From Leptobrachium leishanense (Eukaryota; Chordata; Amphibia; Anura; Megophryidae): a DNA stretch of 64,000 nucleotides. A program made the position numbers and the translations under genes. The stretch spans positions 13,684,952-13,748,951 of the forward strand of contig CM019065.1 of assembly GCA_009667805.1 (NCBI GenBank), in the 5' to 3' direction. Below, piece after piece: positions 56,029 through 64,000 of this stretch. The notes under the pieces are model-generated. The model was not told the origin of the DNA. It saw only the letters and a program-made list of their open reading frames with translations, and searched no databases. Numbering within the stretch: position 1 is the first letter of the stretch; every line of letters starts with the position of its first letter.

Positions 56029-57809
56029 TCACTGCCGCTCCAGGATGTCCGCGGCATTGCTTATGTGTTCCCGCAGTTCCTGTATGGCATCGATGGAGGT
56101 AACAGCCAGGCGTAGCTCGCCGATCGCCTCCCGGTTTATTATCCTGACACTGGACGTGTCCGGTCTGGCTTCTCCTTCTATATATCCAATAAATGAAAGA
56201 AGGAAAATACAGTAAGTAAAGCAGGTTTCTATTTTTGACTGAAAGTCTTGAAAAAATATAACAGTAGTATATACCAGTGCTGGCGGCCTCCTGAGGCTCT
56301 GACTCCTCCTGCTCCTCCTCTTCCTCCTCCTGCTCCTCTTGTGCTATACATAAAAAAATTTAATTAAAATACAGTAAACAAAAATTTTTTCTGTTTTTGA
56401 CCAAAAGTCATTGCAAAATAAAACAGTATATACCAGCGCTGGTGGTCGCCCGTGGCTCCTCCTCCACTGGGGCACTGGTGCCCGCCGGGGCAGATGCTGC
56501 CTTCTTCCTATCTTCTGCCAAATCCAAAAAATAACACATAAATAATGCAGACTGGAAAAAATGGTATATCTATACAATATATTGCCGAAAGTATTGCGAC
56601 ACCCCTCCACTACCCACTAGCACTACCCGCTTGACCCACCACTACTCCCATCTCGTAGTTCTAAAGTCACAAAATATTTATTTATTATTCCTCTGCACAT
56701 AGACATATATTACCGTTCAATTATATATTTTTTCAGAAGTAAACATTACGTTTATTCAATAAAAACTATTATTTGTGTTGTGTGCATACAAAACGGATTG
56801 TGTTACTGCTTTTAGTTATTTTATAGAAGGCCTCAGCCTCAGTTTCACTTTCAGTTTCTGCTAATAAAACTGTGGATATTGCAGAAACAACAGAAATCGG
56901 CCATTTTGTTTTGAAATTTGCATCTAAAGCGTTCAATAATGACACTGCTGCAGCAAACTGAATTGCTGCGCTGCAACAATTCAGCAGCTGCTGAGGATGT
57001 ATTGAACGCGGCTCTGTTTGGATGCACTTTCAGAAGAACTACATGTCCCATCCTACCACTTAGCAGAGACGCAGAGATTTTTATTGATGCGCAGGTGGGA
57101 ACCAATATTGGGCAAGCTGCGGGTCATCTCGTATGCATCACTCAATCACAACAACCTCTCCCCCCCAGCACACTACAGACTACACACACACAGTGCCAAA
57201 AGAAATCCAGCATTGTAACTTCATCTACATACATCAAATGTCACAATTTTCACGAATACGTAAAATCACAAAAAAGAAGAGCTATGGCAAAAATGCATGT
57301 ATGACGAGTCGTGAAAACGCAAAGCTATACACAATCACATTGCATGAAAAAAGGACTAGATAAATCAAGGTATTTCTGTGCACATTAGCACATGCAAGCA
57401 CATTATTATTATTATACAGGATTTATATAGCGCCAACAGTTTGCGCAGCGCTTTACAATATAACATGACACTTACGTTTGGCTATGACGCGACGGATGTG
57501 CCTCAGCTGCTCCTGCTCGCGCGTCTTGAGGTCAGACCAGCGTTTTCGGAGCTGGTCCTTCGTCCGGTCTTTCCCAAATAATTCCGCGATGGTGGTGCGT
57601 AGCTTATCTAGGATACGGTTCTTGCGCGCGTTATTCTTTCTGCCGTAAGGGCCCTTGCTGCAGTCGTAATCTTTTTTATCAAAGATGCGGACCAGCTCCA
57701 ACATCTCCTCAAATGCCATGTTGCTGGCCCGCTTCTTCCTGGGTGTCTCTGGGGTGGAAGCAGATGAGGAGGTGTCCGAATGGGACTCTCTGTCTCTTCC
57801 TTCAGCCAT
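56029..57809 (-). CDS. Myb/SANT-like DNA-binding protein, four exons, intact
   Basis: The exons on the minus strand are 57809-57476, 56514-56434, 56343-56275 and 56177-56029. Donors are C|GTAAGT, G|GTATAT and G|GTATAT; acceptors are GGCAG, TATAG and TATAG. The lengths (334, 81, 69, 149) sum to 633, giving 210 residues and a stop with no internal stop. Residues 32-108 form the Myb/SANT-like trihelix ('FEEMLELVRIFDKKDYDC', 'LRTTIAELFGKDRTKDQLRK', 'RWSDLKTREQEQLRHI'). Residues 112-160 are low-complexity and Glu-rich. Residues 172-210 are helical with heptad-like hydrophobics ('INREAIGELRLAVTSIDAI'), a likely oligomerisation helix. Such proteins occur as zeste/MSANTD-like genes and as the second ORF of PIF/Harbinger transposons, where they bind DNA and help nuclear import of the nuclease. 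I chose the ATG at 57809 because the upstream in-frame codons contain no ATG. Confidence 0.75.
57402..57467 (-). mobile_element. L2-like LINE 3' end, about 65 bp
   Basis: '(att)n' followed by 'atttatatagcgccaacagt' and 'gcgcagcgctttacaata', matching the ends at 21203 and 4374. It lies in intron 1, starting about 9 bp past the donor site of exon 1, without destroying it. Confidence 0.7.
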
Positions 57810-57879
57810 GATAAATAATTTCAAATTTTTTTGGCAATTGTCAAAACTCTCTACAAAAATGGCTCAATAAAGTTACGAC

Positions 57880-57903
57880 ATCCGCGCGCGCGCGCATGCG
57901 CGA
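57880..57903. repeat. alternating CG tract upstream of the Myb/SANT gene
   Basis: 'ccgcgcgcgcgcgcatgcgc' lies about 75 bp upstream of the ATG. Alternating purine-pyrimidine of this kind can adopt Z-DNA, and it gives the gene a CpG-rich upstream region. A promoter role is inference. Confidence 0.5.
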
Positions 57904-60369
57904 CCCGCGGACAAATCGGATCCGACCCGATTACGAATTTTCGTATCGACAGAATTATCGGATCATTGGAAACAAAAAAAACAAGTGATATAACCGGTAA
58001 TAGTTAAATATACGATGTCCAGAATTACCGAAATGGAACCGAAATCATGAATGGAACCGAAATCCTGAATAGAGCGAAAATAAATTTTGATTTGACACAT
58101 TTCAAGTCCATTCGAAAATTCCGAAAATATTTCGTTTCGGCTCGGAAAATCGGCCGCATCCAAAAACACGAATCGGGAAATTTCGTGGAAATTCCGTAAT
58201 TCCGAAACCCGAAACACACATCCCTAATCCCCAAGCACAGAGTCTAAATGCCAGCTTAGCAAAATTACTCGCATTGCAGCTGCTGCCTTTCCAGCTGGTG
58301 GACTCTGTTCCCTTCCGTGAATTTGCTGAATGCGCTGTACCTCTGTGGCAGGTTCCAAAATGCCATTACTTTTCACGCAAGGCCATTCCAGCACTATAAC
58401 AGCACGTGGAAGACAATGTTATCCAGTCATTGGGAAAGGCAGTCAGCAGCAAGGTGCATGTCACTTTAGACACGTGGTCCAACAAGCATGGACAGGGTCG
58501 TTACATTTCCTTCACGGCACACTGGCTAACTCTGATTGCAGCTGGGAGGGATCCAAGACGGGGCTCTGTGCTGGAGCTTGTTCATCCACCACGCCACCAG
58601 AAAGCTGCTTGTATGATGTCTGTCTGCTCCACCACCACCACCTCTTCCTCCTCCTTCTCTGTCTCTGGCGAAGTGGCAGTTAAACAGACGCCTGACAGGG
58701 TGTACGCAATGGCTCAAGCAAAAAGATGCCATACTGTGCTTGAGCTGGTTTGTTTAGGGGACAGGAGCCACACCGGGTCAGAAATTTTGTCAGCTCTGCA
58801 GGGGCAGGTGCAGAGATGGTTAACACCACGCCAGCTTGAGCTGGGAATGATTGTCTGTGATAATGGCAGCAACCTTCTCTCCCCCCTACGCAAGGGTAAA
58901 TTGACACATGTACCATGCCTAGCACACGTCCTAAATCTGGTGGTACAGCGTTTCCTAACCAAGTACCCAGGGCTGCCAGAGCTTCTCATCCAGGCCAGAA
59001 AAGTCTGCAGCCACTTCAGACGGTCATTCCCAGCAAGCGTTCGCCTGGCAGAAATTCAAAGAGAATTCCACCTTCCCACCAACTGTCTGATCTGTGACAT
59101 GCCCACCAGGTGGAACTTGACATTAGCAATGCTGCAGCATCTGCACAAGCAGCAGAGGGCCATCAACGAGTACCTGTGTGAGTATGGCACAAGGACAGGT
59201 TCAGGTCAACTTGTTTTTTTTCCCCCCCGCAGTGGCTGATGATCAAGGATGCATGCACTGTACTGTCACCATTTGAGGAGGCAACGAGGATGGTGAACAG
59301 GGACAGTGCATGCATCAGTGACACAATTCCTTTAGTGTTCCTGCTGGAGCACACTCTGCGGGGAATTATAGATGTGGCTCTAGAGGTAGAGCAGCGGGAG
59401 GAAGAGGAGGCCTTCCCTAGCTCTCAAGGGCCCAGTCTTTCCGCAGACAGCATTCCAGCGGGTCCTACTCAGATCAGACAGGAGGAGGAGGAGGAGGACG
59501 ACTATTTAAGTAGTGGGGGCATTGAAGATGGGGATTCCTCAAGACAGGGTTTTGTGTGCCCAGAAACAGGGCTTGTGTGTGGCTGGGAGGAGGAAGTGCA
59601 TGATACGGTCATCCTCATTGACCAGAAAGACTCGGCAGCTAATGCCACCTCCAACCTACGCTACATGGGCTCCCTAATGATGCAAAGCCTGGTAAAGGAC
59701 CCCAGGATTCGTGCTATCAAGGAGAGGGATCATTACTGGTTGGCAACCCTTCTTGATCCACGATACAAGGGGAAAGTTGCAGAGCTCATCCTGCCCGCAC
59801 AGAGGGAGCACAGGATGACAAAACTTGAGGACTCTCTAAAGCGAAACTTGTGTAACACCTTTCCAGACACTGTTAGATTACCAAGTGCTACTGCTGACAC
59901 ACGTGCTTTTGAGGCTGCAGGTGATCAGAGGAATAGCAGTGAAGGCCAGGGCCGCTTTACTGATGCATTTTTAATTTTTTTTAGTCCTCGACGCCCAGGG
60001 ACGTCAAATGTAGGCACCCATTGCCAGTGTCTTCACCATATGGTGCAGGACTACCTAGGGGCAAGGGCAGACCTGGATACCTTTCCAGCAGATGATCCAC
60101 TGGCTTACTGGGTGTTGAGATTGGATCACTGGCCAGAACTTAGCCAATATGCTATGCAGCTACTAGGTTGCCCTTCATCTAGCGTGCTTTCCGAAAGGAC
60201 GTTCAGTGCCGCTGGAGGTTTTGTCACAGACAAAAGAGTGCGTCTGTCCACCGACTCTGTAGACCGGCTGACATTTATAAATATGAATCCATCCTGGATC
60301 AGCAGCTATCAATCCCCTGATGCCGAAGTAATGGAATAGATAGGGGATGTCCTCTTCTGCATTCACAAA

Positions 60370-60815
60370 ACCTCCAGCACTGAATTCTTCCACAATACCA
60401 CAAAAGGGTTACAGTGTGAATGCACTTGCTGCCATGAAAGGCACAATATTTGGCTGCACTGACGCCTGTGCCAGATTTATATCATTTACACTTTTTGAAC
60501 AGCATGGTCCAACCCTGCACTCTTCCACAATTCCACAGAGGGGTTACTGTATGATGATACTTGCTGGCCTGGCATTAAAGGCACAATATCTGGGTGCACT
60601 GACGCCCATTACCAGATTCATATCTTTTTAATATAGGACCGCATGGTCCACCCCTGCACTCTTCCACAATACCACAGAGGGGTTACTGTTTGATAGTACT
60701 TGCATGCCTGGCACTAAAGGCACAATATCTGGGTGCACTGCCATTGACGCCTGTATCAGATTCATATCCTCAGAGGGGTTACGGTGTGACGGCACTGTTG
60801 CCGACGCTAAAAGAC
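60370..60815. repeat. triplicated 3' non-coding unit of the hAT element, 110-130 bp
   Basis: Three consecutive units contain 'cttccacaataccacagagg' (or close variants), 'gggttact' or 'gggttaca', 'aaaggcacaatat', 'gggtgcactg' and 'agattcatatc'. The reverse-oriented copy has fewer (35930-36080), so copy number varies between elements. Confidence 0.8.
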
Positions 60816-61375
60816 CAATTTTAAAGCACCTATTGTTACTTTCATCCAAAGCCTGCATAAGTTTCACAATAATTTAGCCCAAAAAAACACTAAACTTTTT
60901 CTGCGCATCCTAAACTGTCTTTTCATACAGGCTGCCGCCCCAAGCAGTTGTTTATTTATAGATTAAAGGAAAAGCATTTACCGTCATATGAAATGTCATT
61001 TATTTGTTTTTAAGTGTTTCTATACATCCTAGAAATCCGCCACTTCACGGGCAGGTTATGGGGTCCTCCTAGGCACGATATTTGAAGGAATTTTTCATTT
61101 TTATTTTTAACCCTTATTACATGGAAAACTCACTGTCCCTTTAAAAACATTTTTTTTAACTTTTTGTCCTTGTTTCCTGTCCCCCAGGGCACTACCCGGA
61201 CCCCCATACACCTTTTATGGCAAATATGTAGCATATATGCCCTCTTGGAGGGCACTCTAAAAAAACGAATTTTCAGCCCCATTGACTTGCATGGGGGTTC
61301 GGGTTCGGACCCAAACAAATGGGAAGTTCGGGTTCGGGCCCGAACCGAACTCGGGGGGTGTTCGGCTCATCCCTA

Positions 61376-63560
61376 GTTGCTATTACAAACCCAAAATCAT
61401 TGTGCTCACAGAATCATGGTTATCCCCATAAGTACAAGACTCTTCCATTTCAAAACAGGGGTATTTGTGTTATAGAAAGGACAGAGCAAAAAGAGGAGGG
61501 GAAATTATTATTTATGTTGATCAGTCCATAAAGTTCACCCCTTTACAGAAATCTAGCTCCCCGGCCACCTTGATTTCTTCTCTGGTATAAAGGAGATCCT
61601 GTTCAGTAAAGTAATCATTGTAGCTGGATTCTATCGCCCACCAAGCTCTCCAGTGCACTCCATCTCTGACATAACTCAAATCCTTAATAACTTGCACAAA
61701 ACCAAAAAGTGAACTGCTGGTCCTCTGCAATTTTAATACAAATTGGCATAATCCTAAAAACAATACACACTGATCACTGTTTAAGACATTACAGCTAACA
61801 CAATTAATCTCCCCCACTCACATTAATATGAAAAGCCCTACATACCTTGCTGGACTGGATTCTCTCTGCATGTCCTGTTAGAATACAGGAGGCAGACGTT
61901 ATTGCTAATAGCTTCAGTGACCACTGTCTAGTGTACTGTGTGTGCAAAAGAAAGACCACACAATCTCCCCCAAAGGTAATAATCACCAGGTCTTTCAAAA
62001 AATTTAATCTAGAATCCTTCCTAAATGATCTCAAACAGCTCCCATGGTACAGACTAAACTTAATCCCAGGCCTGGAATGTGTAATTGAATACTTTCAGTC
62101 TGAACTCCTGCAAATCTGGAATTTCCATGCCCCGCTGCATAAAGTGCGAGTAAAAGGGGCCCATCTCCCCTGGGTTACAGCTGATCTTACACAAATGTAC
62201 CAGCTTTCACTGTGGTAAAATCTCAAGTGTACTGGTTACATGAACGATCACTGTGAATACCAAAAATGCCAGAATGCTTGCACAAAACAAACAAAAATAG
62301 CTAAAGCCCAATACTTCCATGAAAATTTAAACAATATCAAACCCTAGAATTTTTTGGAAAATCATAAGTAACATACAAGCACCCTCCGTCCACTCCCAAT
62401 CGGCTGATGTCAAAGTAAAAAACCAAACCCTGCAACACCCCATAGATGTAGCAAATGCCTTTAATAATTATTTTGTTGCATGCACCACCACCCTGATTGT
62501 TAAGCTAATGAATGACACACCTACAGAAAGGATGCAGGCAGGTCAAGCCCCACCAACTGTGCATAGACCCTGTATCACAGATAAATTCAACTTTAGACCA
62601 GTGCCTGGCAGTGTAGTTACTAAAGTTCTTCGTAATCAAAAAATTAAATACCAGTCTGGACATGATCAAATCCCAGAAATGCTGTTGAAAATCAGTGCGC
62701 CGGCAATTGCAAATCCTGTCACAACCCTAATCAATGAATCACTGGCGACTGGATACATACCCAAACTCTGGAAGACTGCGAGAGTGGTTCCTATCCATAA
62801 AAGTGGTGACAGTACTTTGGTATCCAACTACGTCCGATATCATTGCTCCCTGTAATGTCAAATGTTTTGGAAAAATGTGTCTACACACAATTACGTGATT
62901 ATTATCAATGTTCAAACTATTTAACCCCAGATCAATCAGGCCTTCGTCCAAATCACTCAACTACAACCGCACTATTAAAAGTCTGCAATGATATCCAAGC
63001 TGGCATGGAACAAGGAAACCTAACTGGAGCTATCTTCCTTGATTTTGCCAAGGCCTTTGACACCGTAGACCATGGCATCTTATTACAAAAACTTAAACTC
63101 TGGTATTGGTGATCGCCCACTAACCAGGTTTAAATCGTATGTATCTGACCGATCACAATATGTGTCCATTTCTGGCAGCTCCTCCCTTCCCCTCCCAGTC
63201 ACATGTGGTGTACCCCAAGACTCGATACTTGGCCTCCTGCTATTCTTGATATTCATAAATGATCTGCCCATGTCTGCAAAGCCTCAACTGTACACATGTA
63301 CGCAGACGACACCGTAATCTATATGAGCAAACCAAATCTCCTGCAGCTGGAGGCAATGCTGCAAGGACAATTCACAGAGGTAGAAAAGTGGATTGCGGAT
63401 AACAAACTTTTTTTAAATCCTGAAAAAACTGTAACAATGCTCTTTGGAAGGGCACCTAAACTACATAAACTGCAAAATCCCCAACTATGTGTCAGGACAA
63501 AATCAAATGGCACTCTGACCACAGTCACTTCTCTCAAATATCTAGGGGCCACATTACATT
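61376..63560 (+). pseudogene. CR1/L2/Rex-type LINE, endonuclease to reverse transcriptase, copy 2
   Basis: Directly after the hAT end, 'KIIVLTESWLSP' (from about 61396) marks the AP endonuclease. 'ANSFSDHCLVYCV' near 61905 is its C-terminal His-containing block. The RT begins near 62610: 'YQSGHDQIPEMLLKI', 'YIPKLWKTARVVPIHKSGDS', 'FLDFAKAFDTVDHGILL', 'SYVSDRSQYVSISGSSSLP', 'GVPQDSILGLLLFLIF', the catalytic 'YADDTVIYMSKPNLLQL', then 'LKYLGA', where it stops. Many stops and shifts make it inactive. Its RT matches copy 1 at 12096-13477 closely. The 3' end is missing. Confidence 0.85.
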
Positions 63561-63618
63561 CTTGACACTAACGTTAACGCTCACTTGCGTGAGCATTAAC
63601 ATTAGCTGCAGTGTCTAC
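63561..63618. repeat. short palindrome between LINE copy 2 and a hAT end
   Basis: 'gacactaacgttaacgctca' pairs with 'tgagcattaacattag' followed by 'ctgcagtgtc' around a 4-nt loop. It marks the junction where LINE similarity ends and the next hAT copy starts. Confidence 0.6.
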
Positions 63619-64000
63619 TAGGGATGAGCCGAACACATTCGAACTCGAACAATTTCAAATGATCGAGTTCGAACACGAAGCGAACTCAATGCAAGTCAAT
63701 GGGACTCAAAAGTTCGATTTTTTTTTGATTTTTTTTAGAGTGCCCTGCAAGAGGGCATATGTGCAAGATATTTGCCAAATAAAGGTGTATGGGGGTCCAG
63801 GTAGTGCCCTGGGGGACAGGAAACAAGGAAAAAAAGGAACAGTGAGTTTTCCATGAAATAAGGGTTAAAAATAAAAATGAAAAATTCCTTCAAATATCGT
63901 GCCTAGGAGGTCCCCATAACCTGCCTGTGAAGTGGCGGATTTCTAGGATGTATAGAAACATTTAAAAACAAAGAAATGACATTTCAAATGACGGTAAACC
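63619..64000 (-). mobile_element. hAT element, 3' terminal part, reverse orientation, runs off the window
   Basis: It starts 'tagggatgagccgaacac' and is collinear with 35333-35720 ('ctgggggacaggaaacaagg', 'aggaggtccccataacctgc'). Opposite in orientation to the copy ending at 61375. The transposase region, if present, lies beyond the window. Confidence 0.88.

Larger units (their letters stand above)
53140..58226. mobile_element. 5.1-kb hAT-type element carrying a spliced Myb/SANT gene
   Basis: The flanks atccccaa (53132-53139 and 58227-58234) are identical, and the uninterrupted hAT copy reads 'catccccaagcacag' at the same place, so the boundaries are exact. The ends are 'taggcttgtgcac' and 'cacacatcccta', imperfect inverted repeats shared with the 613-bp element at 41853. 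It holds a truncated piggyBac-like piece, a GC-rich palindrome and the Myb/SANT gene. It has no transposase, so it would depend on one supplied elsewhere. Confidence 0.85.
52001..60339 (+). pseudogene. hAT transposase, frameshifted and split by an insertion
   Basis: It starts ATG at 52001 (MSERTGR, as in the other copy). After a shift near 52190 comes the acidic stretch, then a BED finger: 'FWEFFKNCAADPTVAICNLC' and 'HLGTTCLRRHMDKCH' (52730-52870). A foreign piece interrupts at 52985-53028. The nested element sits at 53140-58226. The catalytic core resumes with 'HVTLDTWSNKHGQGRYISF', 'LGMIVCDNGSNLL', 'HVPCLAHVLNLVVQ' and 'MPTRWNLTLAMLQHL' (58406-59239). A separate frame (59239-60339, 366 codons) holds 'LATLLDPRYKGKV' and the dimerisation region 'LSERTFSAAGGFVTDKR'. 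The C-terminal half is better preserved than in the other copy. Confidence 0.9.
51373..61375 (+). mobile_element. hAT element with transposase, 5' terminus lost, split by a nested element
   Basis: Collinear with the reverse complement of 35333-40008: 'cttagcctgttcg' at the left corresponds to a point about 50 bp inside the 5' terminus, so the outermost end is missing. The 3' end 'ggtgttcggctcatcccta' is complete at 61375. A 5,087-bp element (53140-58226) interrupts it. Its 3' non-coding part has triplicated relative to the other copy (60370-60815). Confidence 0.88.

Noticed and set aside
55786..56115. Separate functional plus-strand Myb/SANT gene
   Set aside because: It lacks a start codon and N-terminus, has no splice donor, and its last third is the antisense of exon 4 of the minus-strand gene.
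56580..56620. Tc1/mariner terminus ('attgccgaaagtattgcgac')
   Set aside because: Suggestive of a mariner-type end, but no matching second end or TA duplication was found, so it is not listed as an element.

Overview
This is a repeat-dense, non-coding stretch of a vertebrate nuclear genome, most likely an anuran amphibian. The inference rests on the mix of mobile elements: hAT, piggyBac-like (TTAA) and PIF/Harbinger-like DNA elements, a GIY-YIG Penelope-like element with a hammerhead-like motif, L2-, CR1- and L1/Tx1-type LINEs, Ty3/Gypsy pol, and a DIRS/Ngaro-type tyrosine-recombinase retroelement with an SGNH-hydrolase tail. This mix is known from frogs and, less so, fishes. I saw no convincing host protein-coding exon, tRNA or rRNA gene. 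Nothing here looks bacterial or viral in organisation.

Layout. 1-750: 3' end of a BED-type hAT element. 1079-3816: a piggyBac-like element holding a CR1 tail and a hAT element, which itself holds two MITEs. 5051-6818: a foldback element split by a second piggyBac-like family. 6835-11460: a four-level nest (SINE > piggyBac-like > Harbinger-like MITE > Penelope-like element). 11547-13477: LINE copy 1 with a 39-bp minisatellite beyond its 3' end. 14548-14854: a MITE. 16473-18345: a hAT 5' end whose leader has expanded into a minisatellite. 18475-18935: a piggyBac-like MITE. 19667-31091: a very large inverted-terminus element full of a 54-bp satellite, interrupted by a nearly 6-kb L2-like LINE with two tandem arrays in its 5' region. 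32217-32641: a Harbinger-like MITE. 33555-35332: an L1/Tx1 5' fragment. 35333-40008: a full-span hAT element with a decayed transposase. 40986-41852: Gypsy pol. 41853-42465 and 43160-45903: hAT-type non-autonomous elements with perfect 8-bp target duplications. 46100-50745: the DIRS/Ngaro element. 51373-61375: a second hAT transposase copy, split by a 5.1-kb element (53140-58226) with its own 8-bp duplication. 61376-63560: LINE copy 2. 63619-64000: the start of another hAT copy.

The most interesting locus is inside 53140-58226. On the minus strand, four exons with consensus splice sites join in frame to an intact 210-residue Myb/SANT-like protein (CDS 56029-57809). A roughly 89% identical inverted copy of its exon 1 lies just past the stop codon and before an AATAAA signal, so the mRNA would carry a 3' UTR complementary to its own coding exon. 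A 613-bp element at 41853-42465 has the same two termini and looks like a deletion derivative.

Apart from that gene, every recognisable coding region is disrupted: hAT transposases by frameshifts and an insertion, the Penelope-like polymerase by a slip in a T run, the L2 ORF2 by a 16-bp tandem duplication, and the DIRS RT by a stop inside its catalytic box.
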